Below are positions 1 to 9,106 of a stretch of DNA of 64,000 bases, piece by piece. The stretch comes from Micromonospora sp. WMMD812 (GTDB lineage Bacteria > Actinomycetota > Actinomycetes > Mycobacteriales > Micromonosporaceae). Below the pieces are notes generated by a model. That model was not told the DNA's origin. It made no database searches and worked only from the letters and a program-made list of their open reading frames with translations. The DNA is taken from positions 3,990,001 through 4,054,000 of the forward strand of contig NZ_CP114904.1 of the NCBI RefSeq assembly GCF_027497215.1, given 5' to 3'. The translations under genes and the position numbers were made by a program. Positions within the stretch are counted from its first letter, which is position 1. The number at the start of each line of letters is the position of its first letter.

Positions 1-85
1 TTCGGCGGGAAAGTGCTCCTCCCGAGGCCGAGCCGAGTCGGTCGGGGGTGCGTGGCGGGTCAGCGGGGGCGACCACGCCGGTGGG

Positions 86-1045
86 TCAGTCCGAGGCCGC
101 GGCGGCGTCCGCGGGGACCGGCCCGGTGCGACGGCCGGCGCGGGCGCCGCCGAGCACCACCACGGCCACCCCGGCAAGCAGCAGCGCCAGGCCGGGCAGG
201 GCGAGCGGACGCGGCAACTGGCGGAGCCAGACCCAGCCGATCAGGGCAGCCCCCGGCGCCTCCAGCAGGACCAGCACGCTGACCGTGGTCGCGGAGACCC
301 GACGCAGCGCGTAGTTGAACATCGAGTGTCCGAGCAGCTGGGCGCCCGCCACCAGGGCGAGGATGGCCAGCCAGGTCCGGCCGTCGAAGCCGGTGAGCCG
401 CACCCCTCCGACCAGGCAGACGCCCAGCAGGATCAGCGCGCAGACGCCGTAGCAGATGGTCGTGTACGTGGTGGTACTGATGCTGGCCCGGGCCCGCTCC
501 CCGAACGCGGTGTAGACGGCGGCGAACATCCCGCCGGCCACCGCCAGCAGGTCGCCGGCGAACGCGCGCCCGGACGCGGCGAAGTCGGCGCCGGTGGCGA
601 CGACGGCGCCGGCCACCGCCACCCCGATGCCGGCCCAGACCACCACCGGGAGCCGGCGCCCCTGGGCGCGGGCGATCAGCCCCTGCCAGACCGGCTGGGT
701 CGCGCCCAGGGCCGTGGCGGCCGCGACCGAGGTGAGCTGGGCGCTCGGCATCCACGTCGCGAAGTGGGCGGCCAACGCGACGCCGGACAGCACGCAGTAC
801 CAGCCCTCGCGCCGCCCCGCGCCCACGGTCAGCGCCCGGAACTCGGCGCGACGCCGGGCGGCCGAGAACGGGCCGAGCACGGCGACCGACAGCATGTTGC
901 GCCAGAACGCGATCGCCAGCGCCGGGGCGGCCGCGAAGGCGACCAGCGGCGCGGACGACGAGACGGCGACGACGGCGAGGGCCACCGCGCCGGTGGTCAC
1001 CGGATCGAGCGGCGGGCGGTGCTGAGGGAGTGACACGGAGAGCAA
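86..1045 (-). CDS. EamA/DMT-family membrane transporter
   Basis: This is a predicted inner-membrane exporter of the drug/metabolite transporter (EamA) family, about 319 residues with roughly ten hydrophobic helices in two similar halves, the usual EamA layout. The substrate cannot be read from the sequence. The second half shows the typical run around 'LLEAPGAALIGWVWL', where the last EamA helices sit. The start is uncertain: a TTG at the quoted end follows a GAGG, and a GTG three codons further in is an equally good choice. The gene diverges from the HAD gene on the right. Confidence 0.85.
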   Translation of the reverse strand: MLSVSLPQHRPPLDPVTTGAVALAVVAVSSSAPLVAFAAAPALAIAFWRNMLSVAVLGPFSAARRRAEFRALTVGAGRREGWYCVLSGVALAAHFATWMPSAQLTSVAAATALGATQPVWQGLIARAQGRRLPVVVWAGIGVAVAGAVVATGADFAASGRAFAGDLLAVAGGMFAAVYTAFGERARASISTTTYTTICYGVCALILLGVCLVGGVRLTGFDGRTWLAILALVAGAQLLGHSMFNYALRRVSATTVSVLVLLEAPGAALIGWVWLRQLPRPLALPGLALLLAGVAVVVLGGARAGRRTGPVPADAAAASD

Positions 1046-1140
1046 TCCTCACATGCGCCGGGCCACCACGGACCGTCAACGCTCGGTTACGATCATGCGG
1101 TCCGCGCCGGCGACACCCCACGCCCGGAGGCGCTCCCCCA

Positions 1141-2006
1141 TGCCCAGGTACCAGGCCGTACTCTTCGACTTCTTCGGCACCCTGACGTCGTCCGTCCAAC
1201 GTGGCGAGGCCCACCACGGCACGGCCGAGCTGCTGGGCTGCTCCCTCGACACGCTCACCGACGTGCTCAACCGGACGTTCTACCAGCGGGCCACCGGGCA
1301 GCTCGGCAACGCCGAGGCGACCCTGCGTTGGGTCTGCGCGCAGGCGGGTGTGCACCCGTCGCCAGCCGCGGTACGGGCGGCGGTGGTGTCCCGCCACCGG
1401 GCGGTACGCGCGGACACCCGGCTGCGCCCCGACGCGGCGCCGACACTGGCCGCGCTGCGCGCGCGGGGTCTGCGCACCGGGCTGATCAGCGACTGCACCC
1501 ACGAGCTGCCGGCGTTCCTCCCGCAGCTGTCGATCGACCCGCTGCTCGACGCCCGGGTCTTCTCGGTGCAGGTGGGGCGGTGCAAGCCGGACCGGGCGCT
1601 CTACCTGGCGGCGTGCCGCCGGCTCGGCATCGCCCCGGAGAGCTGCCTCTACGTTGGCGACGGTGGCAGCCAGGAGCTGACGGGGGCGGAGCGGGTGGGG
1701 ATGAGCGCGGCCCGGCTGGCGGCTCCCGACCTCGCCGAACACATGGTCTTCAACGCCGACCTGGACTGGACCGGCCCGGTCCTGGGCTCACTTCTCGACG
1801 TGGTCGACCTGGTCGACGCCGCGGCGACCTCAGCGGTCAGCGAAGGCGAGCGGGCGGCGGGCGCGGCGGCGACGGTCAGCGGCGGCGCACCCGGTGCAGC
1901 CGGAACGGCCGACGAGTCGCCCGCACCGCCAGCGACTCCCGGGGCGGCTCGGCCAGCGATCCGGTGGGGAGCGCGTCGCCGGCGAGCGGCTCGCCAGCCG
2001 GGGTGA
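1141..2006 (+). CDS. HAD-superfamily hydrolase
   Basis: This is a haloacid-dehalogenase-like phosphatase. Motif I appears as 'AVLFDFFGTLTS' close to the N-terminus; its second acidic residue is replaced by Phe, as in some HAD subfamilies. A motif II-like 'GLISDCTHE' and motif III/IV 'KPDRALYLAACRRLG' ... 'LYVGDGGSQEL' follow. The ATG chosen begins MPRYQAVLFDFFG; an upstream extension is possible but carries no motif. The last 40-50 residues are low-complexity Ala/Gly/Pro and overlap the convergent gene on the other strand by about 130 bp, so the natural C-terminus may have been lost by read-through. Substrate unknown. Confidence 0.8.
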
Positions 2007-2385
2007 GCCGGTTCAGCGCACAGCCCTCGTCCGCCCACCGCCGCACCAGCTCGGCGGCCGGCCCGGTCGCGTTCAACCGCTTCGCCGCGACCAACGGCGC
2101 GAGGGTCTCCCAGTCCTCGGTGCCCGGCCGCACCCGCGTGACCCGCGCCGGCCAGGTCACGATCCGGCCGCCGTGGTCACCGCGCATCGTGACCTGCGCC
2201 TGCGTCGCGTCCGCGAGCCCGGGGGCGGCCTGTTCGCCAGGCCCGCTGACCACGACCAGCGCCCCCTCCAGCGGGGCGCACCACAGCGCCACGGCCGGGC
2301 CGCCGGCGCTCACCCAGGCCACCGCGGCCTTCTTGATCACCTCGTCGACCAGGGGCGTGCTGTTCCACCCGTCCTCGTCCGTCAC
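1876..2385 (-). CDS. conserved hypothetical protein (about 169 aa)
   Basis: The protein starts at a GTG (VTDEDGWNSTPLVDEVIKKA). It has an Ala/Val-rich sandwich-like region ('VAWVSAGGPAVALWCAPL') and ends in a basic Arg-rich tail. I recognise no catalytic motif. The composition looks like a small actinobacterial conserved protein of unknown function, possibly a flavin-reductase-like beta-barrel fold, but this is a weak guess. It runs in the same direction as, and just downstream of, the PhzF-like gene, so the two may be cotranscribed. Its 3' end overlaps the tail of the HAD gene. Confidence 0.6.
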   Translation of the reverse strand: MTDEDGWNSTPLVDEVIKKAAVAWVSAGGPAVALWCAPLEGALVVVSGPGEQAAPGLADATQAQVTMRGDHGGRIVTWPARVTRVRPGTEDWETLAPLVAAKRLNATGPAAELVRRWADEGCALNRLTPAGEPLAGDALPTGSLAEPPRESLAVRATRRPFRLHRVRRR

Positions 2386-2444
2386 AGCCGCATCCTCTCC
2401 CACCGGGCGGGTGCCCGTCAGCGTGGCGTGCCGATCCGGGGCGC

Positions 2445-3314
2445 TCAGCCGAGGAACGGCGGCACCATGATCTCGCCCCGGGCGACCGGGACGACCTGGC
2501 CGGCGACCGTCGCGCCCACCGCCGTGCCGTTCTCGGCGGTCACGGTGCAGGCCAGCGAGGAGGGCCGGTTGATCTCGACGCCCTGGCTGACGGCGTACGA
2601 CGAACGACCGTCGCCGGGCAGCAGGCCGCTGGCCACCAGCCAGACGCCGAGACCGAGCGCGGCCGAGCCGGTCGCCGGATCCTCCGGGATGCCGAGCCCG
2701 GGCACGAAGACCCGGGCGTGCGCGGTTTGCGCGGTGGCGTCCCAGGAGAAGACGCTGACGTGCTCCACCCCGTACCGCTGTGCCGCCGCCGCGTTCGGCC
2801 GTGCCCGGGCCACCGCGTCCGGGCGGACCGGGAGGTACGGGAACTCGAGCCCGCACCCGGCGACCCGCGGCGCCGGGCCGGCGTGGTCGGCCGGGGTGAG
2901 CCCGGCGATCTCCAGCAACGGCTCCGGGTCCAGCTCGGGGCCGAGGGTCGGGAGGCCGCCGGTCAGCGTGGCCCCGGTCGCGGTGACCTCGATCGGGAGC
3001 ACGCCGGCCTCGCACTCCTGGGTGACCGGCCCGGCGTCGAACAGGCCCCGGCGACTCGCGGTCACCGCGGCGCCGACGCTCGGATGGCCGGCGAACGGCA
3101 GTTCCGCCACGGGGGTGAAGATCCGGGCGCGGTAGGTGGCGCCGACCTGGGTGGGGGGCAGCACGAACACTGTCTCGGAGAGGTTGAACTCCAGCGCGAG
3201 CGCCTGCATCTGATCAGCGGCGAGGCCTTCGCCGCCGAACACCACGGCCAGCGGGTTGCCGGCGAACGGGCGGTCGGTGAAGACGTCCACGATCTCGTAC
3301 GCCAAGGTCGACAT
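2445..3314 (-). CDS. PhzF-family isomerase-like protein
   Basis: This is a PhzF/diaminopimelate-epimerase-fold protein of 289 residues, a normal family length. The N-terminal signature is 'VDVFTDRPFAGNPLAVV', followed by 'LSETVFVL' and 'RIFTPVAELPFAGHPSVGAA', which contains the conserved E and GHP. The second half has 'EDPATGSAALGLG', the typical PhzF glycine-rich motif. The reaction is probably an isomerisation, but the substrate is unknown and nothing nearby points to phenazine synthesis. The ATG start gives a full-length N-terminus. The gene diverges from the MgtE-N/CBS gene across only about 33 bp. Confidence 0.88.
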   Translation of the reverse strand: MSTLAYEIVDVFTDRPFAGNPLAVVFGGEGLAADQMQALALEFNLSETVFVLPPTQVGATYRARIFTPVAELPFAGHPSVGAAVTASRRGLFDAGPVTQECEAGVLPIEVTATGATLTGGLPTLGPELDPEPLLEIAGLTPADHAGPAPRVAGCGLEFPYLPVRPDAVARARPNAAAAQRYGVEHVSVFSWDATAQTAHARVFVPGLGIPEDPATGSAALGLGVWLVASGLLPGDGRSSYAVSQGVEINRPSSLACTVTAENGTAVGATVAGQVVPVARGEIMVPPFLG

Positions 3315-3334
3315 GCTGATAAACACTAGGCGCT

Positions 3335-3340
3335 TAGGCT
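3335..3340 (+). promoter_or_regulatory. -10 box of a probably leaderless transcript
   Basis: TAGGCT lies 7 bp upstream of the GTG start of the MgtE-N/CBS gene. No Shine-Dalgarno sequence fits in the gap, so the mRNA probably begins at or next to the start codon. This arrangement is common in actinobacteria; the assignment is inferred from spacing only. Confidence 0.5.
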
Positions 3341-3347
3341 GGTGCCC

Positions 3348-4631
3348 GTGAGTACCCCGACCCGGGTCTACATCGCCCGTCTCGCCGGAGTCGCCGTCTT
3401 CGACCCCAACGGCGACCAGGTGGGCCGGGTCCGTGACGCGGTGGCCCGGCTCCGGTCGACCCAGCGGCCGCCCGAGGTGGTCGGGCTCGTCGCCGAGATG
3501 CCGCTGCGGCGGCGCATCTTCCTCTCCCTCAACCGGATCACCTCGATCGACGCCGACGCGATCGTGTTGGGCAGCGGCACGCTCAACCTGCGCCGCTTCG
3601 AGAAGCGCCCGAACGAGCTGCTGGTGCTCCAGGAACTGCTGGACCGGCGGGTGCAGGTCGACCCGGGCGGCCAGAACGGCACGGTGGTCGACGTGGCGAT
3701 GGAGTGCAGCCGGGGCGGGGAATGGTCGCTCACCCGGGTCGCCGTCCGCGAGCAGACCGGTCGGCTCACCCGCCGTGGTCATCTGCACCAGGTCGACTGG
3801 GACCGGGTACGCGGGCTGAGCGGCATCGCCGACGACCGGGGAACGGCCAATCTGCTCGCGGTGCTGGAGGACATGCGCCCGGCCGACCTCGCCAACGCCC
3901 TGCAGGACCTGCCGGACGCCCGGCGCAACGAGGTCGCCGCGGCGCTGGACGACGAGCGCCTGGCGGACGTGCTCAGCGAGCTGCCCGAGCACGACCAGGT
4001 GGAGATCCTCGCCGCGTTGGACCGGGAACGGGCCGCCGACGTGCTGGAGGAGATGGACCCGGACGACGCCGCCGACCTGCTCAGCGAGTTGCCCCCGCCG
4101 GAGCAGGACGTGCTGCTCGACCTGATGCAGCCGGACGAGGCCGACCCGGTGCGGCAGCTGCTCAAGTACAGCCCGGGCACGGCCGGCAGCGTCATGACCT
4201 CCGAACCGGTGATCCTGCCGCCGGACGCGACCGTCGCCGAGGCGCTGGCGCGGATCCGGGAGCCGCAGCTCTCTCCCGCCGTGGCGGCGCAGGTCTTCGT
4301 GACCCGGGCGCCGATGACCACTCCGACCGGGCGCTACCTGGGCATGGTGCACTTCCAGCGGCTGCTCCGCGAGGCGCCGGCCGACATGCTCGGCGGCGTG
4401 GTGGTCAACGACATCGACCCCCTGCGGCCGACCACCCCGCTGCCGGAGATCACCCGCCGGATGGCCACGTACGACCTGGTCGCCATGCCGGTGATCGACC
4501 GGAACAACCGGCTGGTCGGCGCCGTGACGGTCGACGACGTGCTGGACCACTCGCTGCCGCGTGACTGGCGGGAACGGGATGCCAGCCCCGTCCCGGGCTC
4601 CGCCGCGACGCTGGACGGCGCGGATGGCTGA
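3348..4631 (+). CDS. MgtE N-terminal domain / CBS domain protein
   Basis: This soluble protein of about 427 residues has three parts. The N-terminal part (about 1-150) is PRC-barrel-like ('VYIARLAGVAVFDPNGDQVGRVRDA'). The middle (about 165-290) is an MgtE-N superhelical region with repeated 'ALDDERLADVLSELPEHDQ' type units. The C-terminal part is a CBS pair ('VMTSEPVILPPDATVAEAL', 'MATYDLVAMPVIDRNNRLV'). It lacks the MgtE transmembrane domain, so it is unlikely to be a Mg2+ channel itself; a regulatory or sensory role is more likely. It overlaps the following DUF1003 gene by 8 bp. That pairing is common in actinobacteria and suggests they work together. Confidence 0.88.
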   Translation: MSTPTRVYIARLAGVAVFDPNGDQVGRVRDAVARLRSTQRPPEVVGLVAEMPLRRRIFLSLNRITSIDADAIVLGSGTLNLRRFEKRPNELLVLQELLDRRVQVDPGGQNGTVVDVAMECSRGGEWSLTRVAVREQTGRLTRRGHLHQVDWDRVRGLSGIADDRGTANLLAVLEDMRPADLANALQDLPDARRNEVAAALDDERLADVLSELPEHDQVEILAALDRERAADVLEEMDPDDAADLLSELPPPEQDVLLDLMQPDEADPVRQLLKYSPGTAGSVMTSEPVILPPDATVAEALARIREPQLSPAVAAQVFVTRAPMTTPTGRYLGMVHFQRLLREAPADMLGGVVVNDIDPLRPTTPLPEITRRMATYDLVAMPVIDRNNRLVGAVTVDDVLDHSLPRDWRERDASPVPGSAATLDGADG

Positions 4632-5229
4632 GCAGCGGCGGGCGCAGCGGCTGGACCAGCCGCGCGAGCCCCGGGCCGTCAAGCTGCCCCGGTTCGACCC
4701 GGAGGCGTTCGGCCGCTGGTCGGAGGGGATCGCCCGGAGCATGGGCACGGCGAACTTCATCGTCTACATGACGGTCGTGATCGGGCTCTGGTTCGCCTGG
4801 AACACCCTGGCCCCGCCCGCGGTGCGGTTCGACCCGTACACCTTCACGTTCCTCACCCTGGTGCTGTCGTTGCAGGCCAGCTACGCGGCGCCGCTGATCC
4901 TGCTGGCGCAGAACCGGCAGGCGGACCGGGACCGGGTGGCGCTGGAGGAGGACCGGCGGCGGGCGACCGCGCAGAAGGCGGACACCGAGTACCTGGCGCG
5001 GGAGATCGCGGCGCTGCGGATCGCGATGGGCGAGGTGGCCACGCGGGACTTCCTGCGCACCGAGCTGGCCCGGCTGGCCGAGGAGCTGGACGAGGCGGGC
5101 CAGCGCCGGCAGCGGCTCGAGCGGCGCCAGCAGGACAGGCAGGAGCGGGGCGCGCCCCGGACCGGCGGTGGCGAGGGTCTGGACGAGCCGCGGGACGAGG
5201 TGGACAGCGACCGCACCGGAAACTTTTGA
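4624..5229 (+). CDS. DUF1003 membrane protein
   Basis: This protein has two closely spaced transmembrane helices ('FIVYMTVVIGLWFAWNTL' and 'FLTLVLSLQASYAAPLILLA') and then the diagnostic 'QNRQADRDRVALEEDRR', typical of DUF1003. A long charged coiled-coil C-terminus follows (about residues 105-175) and ends in a disordered acidic tail. It is 201 residues, slightly long for the family because of the tail. The ATG overlaps the preceding gene's stop by 8 bp, so translation is probably coupled. Function unknown; the partnership with the MgtE-N/CBS protein suggests a role at the membrane in metal homeostasis (inference). Confidence 0.85.
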   Translation: MAEQRRAQRLDQPREPRAVKLPRFDPEAFGRWSEGIARSMGTANFIVYMTVVIGLWFAWNTLAPPAVRFDPYTFTFLTLVLSLQASYAAPLILLAQNRQADRDRVALEEDRRRATAQKADTEYLAREIAALRIAMGEVATRDFLRTELARLAEELDEAGQRRQRLERRQQDRQERGAPRTGGGEGLDEPRDEVDSDRTGNF

Positions 5230-5394
5230 ACGCCGCGCGCCTCAAGGGGCCAGGCGAGCGGCGTTCGTCTCGATCGTCCCACTTCGCCGGGTGGCCGTCC
5301 AGCCCCCGGACGGGGCTCGTCCGCCGCCATCGATTCGCTCACACCGGCACCCGCTGCGGCGGTCGGGGATCGCCGCCGACGTAGCATTGCCGTC

Positions 5395-6543
5395 ATGTCA
5401 GCACCCGTCAGCACCGTCGAGGACGCGATCCAGGCCGCCCTGGCCACCGTCAACGACCCGGAGATCCGTCGGCCCATCACCGAGCTGGGCATGGTCCGGT
5501 CCGCCGTGATCGGCTCGGACGGCGTGGTACGGGTCGAGCTGCTGCTCACCGTCGCCGGCTGCCCGCTGAAGGACAAGCTGCGCGCGGACATCACCGCCGC
5601 GGTCGGCGCGGTTCCGGGCGTGACCGGCGTGGAGATCGAGTTCGGCGTGATGAGCCCGGAGCAGCGCCAGTCGCTCCAGGCGAAGCTGCGGGGCGGGAAC
5701 GCGGCCGCGGAGCCGGTGATCCCGTTCGCCCAGCCCGGTTCCCGCACCCGCGTTTACGCGGTGGCCAGCGGCAAGGGTGGCGTCGGCAAGTCCAGCGTGA
5801 CGGTGAACCTGGCCGCGGCCCTGGCCGCCCGCGGGCTCTCCGTCGGCGTGGTCGACGCGGACATCTACGGTCACTCGGTGCCCCGGATGCTCGGCGCGGA
5901 CGGCCGACCGACCCGGGTCGAAGACATGATCATGCCCCCGCAGTCGCACGGCGTGAAGGTCATCTCGATCGGCATGTTCACCGCCGGCAACGCGGCCGTG
6001 GTGTGGCGCGGCCCGATGCTGCACCGGGCGCTGCAGCAGTTCCTCGCGGACGTCTACTGGGGCGACCTGGACGTGCTCCTGCTCGACCTCCCCCCGGGCA
6101 CCGGCGACGTGGCCATCTCGCTGGCCCAGCTGCTGCCCAACTCGGAGATCCTCGTGGTGACCACGCCGCAGGCCGCCGCCGCCGAGGTGGCGGAGCGGGC
6201 CGGCGCGATCGCGCTGCAGACCCACCAGCGGGTCGTCGGCGTCATCGAGAACATGTCCTGGCTGGAGCTGCCGGACGGCTCCCGGATGGAGATCTTCGGC
6301 GCGGGCGGGGGACAGACGGTCGCCGAGTCGCTGAGCCGGACCATCGGCGCCCAGGTGCCGCTGCTCGGGCAGATCCCGCTGGACACCCGGGTCCGCGAGG
6401 CCGGCGACGCGGGCAACCCGATCGTGCTGGCCGAGCCGGACTCGCCGGCCGCGGTGGCGCTGGGCACGGTGGCCGACCGCCTCGCCGTCCGGCGCGAGTC
6501 CCTGCTGGGCAAGCCCCTCGGCCTCAAGCCCTCCAACCGCTGA
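5395..6543 (+). CDS. mrp: Mrp/NBP35-family Fe-S carrier ATPase
   Basis: This is a P-loop ATPase of the Mrp/ApbC/NBP35 family that binds and transfers Fe-S clusters. Residues 1-100 form a MIP18/DUF59 domain ('VNDPEIRRPITELGMV'). A deviant Walker A follows, 'ASGKGGVGKSS', near residue 125, with 'VDADIYGHSVPRMLG', 'VVWRGPMLHRALQQFL' and 'LLLDLPPGTGDVAIS' as the usual landmarks. The CxxC cluster-binding pair is not evident, as in some actinobacterial Mrp proteins. The length of 382 is normal. It stands alone between the DUF1003 gene and a degenerate stretch. Confidence 0.92.
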   Translation: MSAPVSTVEDAIQAALATVNDPEIRRPITELGMVRSAVIGSDGVVRVELLLTVAGCPLKDKLRADITAAVGAVPGVTGVEIEFGVMSPEQRQSLQAKLRGGNAAAEPVIPFAQPGSRTRVYAVASGKGGVGKSSVTVNLAAALAARGLSVGVVDADIYGHSVPRMLGADGRPTRVEDMIMPPQSHGVKVISIGMFTAGNAAVVWRGPMLHRALQQFLADVYWGDLDVLLLDLPPGTGDVAISLAQLLPNSEILVVTTPQAAAAEVAERAGAIALQTHQRVVGVIENMSWLELPDGSRMEIFGAGGGQTVAESLSRTIGAQVPLLGQIPLDTRVREAGDAGNPIVLAEPDSPAAVALGTVADRLAVRRESLLGKPLGLKPSNR

Positions 6544-7052
6544 CCCGACGCCACACCAAGATTCGACCAGCAGCCAAGGGCGCGCGGCACCACTGGGCGG
6601 CGCGACCCCGGGCCGGTTTTCGTGACGTGGCCGGCTCCGCTCTGGGCGCGACGGGTCGACGTGCCTGCGGGTGTCCTTTAGAGCTGATATCGCAAACGAT
6701 TCATCCGCTCGCCGGCGGCAGCGGGGTCAGCGGGTCCCACGCGTGCGCCCGGTAGACGTCGACCGCCTCGACGCCACCCAAGGCCGGCGTCAGCGCCAGC
6801 GCAGCGCAGCGTCAGCCACCTAGCTTCAGCCAGCGAGGCACGAACGCGACACGCTGCGCAAACGCCGTTGCGGGTGAGCATCTCGCCGAAGACGATCCAC
6901 GGCTGGCGGCCCATCACCGGTCCGTCAAATCCGCGGGGCAGCACGCAGCGCCTGGCGCGCGTGATGACGCAGGCGACTCAGCTCTCAAGGACGCGACCCA
7001 CACATCCCCGGGCGACGCCGGCCGGGCTCGCGACGGCTCGCGGCGGGACGGA
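6544..7052. other. degenerate intergenic stretch
   Basis: About 500 bp lie between mrp and tatB with no intact gene. The only recognisable coding trace is a short cydA-like fragment on the minus strand, listed separately. The remainder has stop codons in every frame and no clear RNA or repeat structure. Confidence 0.6.
6861..6914 (-). pseudogene. short remnant of cydA (cytochrome bd oxidase subunit I)
   Basis: Eighteen codons on the minus strand read MGRQPWIVFGEMLTRNGV. This matches the strongly conserved CydA segment around 'GRQPWIVYG' near the C-terminal part of subunit I. Sequence on both sides does not continue the family and runs into stops or frame changes, so this is a decayed scrap and not a gene. 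A chance match of this length is unlikely but has not been tested by a search. Confidence 0.55.
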
Positions 7053-7475
7053 TCAGGTGGCGTCGTCGTAGCTGGCGCGCTGGGCGGGTGCGGAGGCGCC
7101 TCCGGTGGCGGTTGCCGGCCGGCCGCCGTTCGACCGGAGGTCGGCCGCCTCGGCCACGTCCTTCAGGTCGTTGTGCACACCGGTGACGTCCGCGCGCAGG
7201 TTGTCGTAGACGCCCTGCAGCGGCTTCCGGATCGCCTGCTCGTCCTCCTCGCTGAGGAGGTGCTTGCGGATGAACGCCTTCGGGTGCAGGTCCTCCAGCT
7301 GGATGTCGGTGCCGAGCTCCCGACTCAGGTCGCCGGTGGCGTTGCGGGCCATGTTGCGCAGGTTGCGCACCAGGCGCAGACCGTCGTTGATGACCGCCGG
7401 CAGCCGGTCACCGAAGATCAGCAGCGCCAGGAGCAGCAGCGCACCGATCTCCCACCAGTTCAGGTTCTCGAACAT
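7053..7475 (-). CDS. tatB: Sec-independent translocase subunit TatB
   Basis: This is a twin-arginine translocation receptor component at the inner membrane. It is 140 residues with a single N-terminal helix ('WEIGALLLLALLIFGDRLP') followed by an amphipathic helix ('VINDGLRLVRNLRNMARNA') and a charged, disordered tail, the TatB plan. The hinge reads FGDRLP where FGPxxLP is usual, a mild deviation. A GGAGG lies about 10 nt before the ATG. It is downstream of and codirectional with the htrA-like gene, the same neighbourhood seen in other actinobacteria (htrA-tatB). Confidence 0.9.
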   Translation of the reverse strand: MFENLNWWEIGALLLLALLIFGDRLPAVINDGLRLVRNLRNMARNATGDLSRELGTDIQLEDLHPKAFIRKHLLSEEDEQAIRKPLQGVYDNLRADVTGVHNDLKDVAEAADLRSNGGRPATATGGASAPAQRASYDDAT

Positions 7476-7551
7476 GCGGCGGGCCTCCTCTCGGCATCCG
7501 CAGCAAGACTACGCACGTCGGGGACGGACCGGGGAGGGGGTGACGAGGTCC

Positions 7552-8871
7552 TCACTTGGCATCCGCGGCGAGCGTCACCGAGGCATTCTGCCGGCTCGAT
7601 CCCCGGCGGTACTCGACGGTGACCACCGAGCCGGGCGCGAACTTGCGCACCAGCGCGATCAGGTCGGGCGGCTCGCTCATCGGCCGGCCGTTCAACCGCA
7701 GGATCACGTCGCCGGCCTTCAGCCCGGCTCCGGCCGCCGGCCCGGACGGCTCGACGCTCGCCAGGCGTACGCCGCCGCCGGCCACGCCCGCCCCCGGGCC
7801 ACCGACCTGGGCGCCGATCACCGTACGCCGAGCCTTGCCGGTGCCGATGATGTCCTGGGTCACCCGCTTGGCCTGGTTGATCGGGATGGCGAACGCGAGC
7901 CCGATGTTGCCCGCCTCCTGCCCGTCGGAGACCAGCGACTTGATCGTGGAGTTCACCCCGACCACCCGGCCGGCCGCGTCGACCAGCGGCCCGCCGGAGT
8001 TGCCGTGGTTCACCGCCGCGTCGGTCTGGATGGCGGCGTAATAGCGGACCGGACCGCCCGGCTCGCCGGCCTGCATCGTCCGGTCCAGGGCGCTCACGAT
8101 GCCGGCGGTGACCGTGTTGGCCAGCGAGAGCGGCGAGCCGATCGCCAGGACCGGATCGCCGACGGCCAGCGCCTCGGAGTCGCCGAACTCCACCGGCCGC
8201 AGCCCGGTGCGGTCCACCTTGATCACGGCGACGTCCGACTCCGGGTCCTGCCCGATCACCGTCGCGGGGGCGGAACTGCCGTCGTTGAAGACCACCGAGG
8301 CCTTGCCGGTCCCGCCGGCGACCACGTGGTCGTTGGTGATCACGTGCCCGTCGGCGCTCACGACGAAGCCGGAGCCCTCGCTCGTCCCGCCGAGGCTGCT
8401 CACCCGGACGGTCACCACGCTGGGCAGGACCCGTTCGGCGACCCCGGCCAGCGACTCCGGCTTGCGCTGGGCGAGCCCGGGCGGCTGAGCCGGGTCTGCG
8501 CCCAGCACCGTGCCGGCCCCGGCGCCGCCACGGACCGCGAACGCGTAGCCGAGCGCGCCGCCGAGCGTGCCGGCGAGCAGCGCCGTCACCAGGGGGATCA
8601 GCAGCAGTTGGCGGAGCGCGGGCCGGCCGGGAGCGTCGGGGTCGGTGACCGGCTCGGGCTGCGTCCCGGTGTCGATCGCCGCGGGGACGACCACCGCGGC
8701 CGGCGCCGCCGGATCCCGCCAGGGGTCGGCCAGCGCATCGGACCACCAGGGCGACGCGGTGCCGTCCCCGGCGCTGCCCGCGGCGCCCGACGCCGGCGGG
8801 GTGCCCGCCCCCGGTGGTCCCCCCGGAGCCGAAGCCTCACCGGGCCGGCGCCAGTCCCAGCCGTCGGTCAC
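7552..8871 (-). CDS. htrA: HtrA/DegP-type trypsin-like serine protease with PDZ domain
   Basis: This is a membrane-anchored envelope protease of 439 residues. It has a Pro/Gly-rich cytoplasmic N-terminus, one transmembrane helix ('LLLIPLVTALLAGTLGGAL'), a trypsin domain with the triad in 'VITNDHVVAGG' (His), 'ESDVAVIKVD' (Asp) and 'NHGNSGGPLVD' (Ser), and a C-terminal PDZ domain ('VILRLNGRPMSEPPDL'). The GTG start is chosen because GGGAGG precedes it by 7 nt; the open frame continues upstream without family resemblance. In Mycobacterium this gene follows sigE/rseA; here no sigma factor lies between it and the O-methyltransferase. It is probably cotranscribed with tatB. Confidence 0.9.
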   Translation of the reverse strand: MTDGWDWRRPGEASAPGGPPGAGTPPASGAAGSAGDGTASPWWSDALADPWRDPAAPAAVVVPAAIDTGTQPEPVTDPDAPGRPALRQLLLIPLVTALLAGTLGGALGYAFAVRGGAGAGTVLGADPAQPPGLAQRKPESLAGVAERVLPSVVTVRVSSLGGTSEGSGFVVSADGHVITNDHVVAGGTGKASVVFNDGSSAPATVIGQDPESDVAVIKVDRTGLRPVEFGDSEALAVGDPVLAIGSPLSLANTVTAGIVSALDRTMQAGEPGGPVRYYAAIQTDAAVNHGNSGGPLVDAAGRVVGVNSTIKSLVSDGQEAGNIGLAFAIPINQAKRVTQDIIGTGKARRTVIGAQVGGPGAGVAGGGVRLASVEPSGPAAGAGLKAGDVILRLNGRPMSEPPDLIALVRKFAPGSVVTVEYRRGSSRQNASVTLAADAK

Positions 8872-9106
8872 GTCGGTGCCTCCCAGTCCGTCCCCCGGCT
8901 CCCGCCGTACGGCCCGACGACACACGCGCCGGGGCCGCGACTGGCGGGACACCGCTTCCAGGATTGCACGGATGTCCGGGTTGGGGTCACCGGTTGCCAC
9001 CGGCGTGATCCAGTAGGCCGGATGCGCGGCTGCGCCCGCGACACGCCGCCTCTAGGCTCATAGCGCCAACCCGCCCCCCGCACCACTCGCCGCCCGGAGG
9101 TGCCCC

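Noticed and set aside
2445-4760. A 771-codon frame on the minus strand spanning the MgtE-N/CBS region and the PhzF gene
   Set aside because: Only the part from 3314 downward has PhzF motifs. The rest is the high-GC shadow of the plus-strand MgtE-N/CBS gene.
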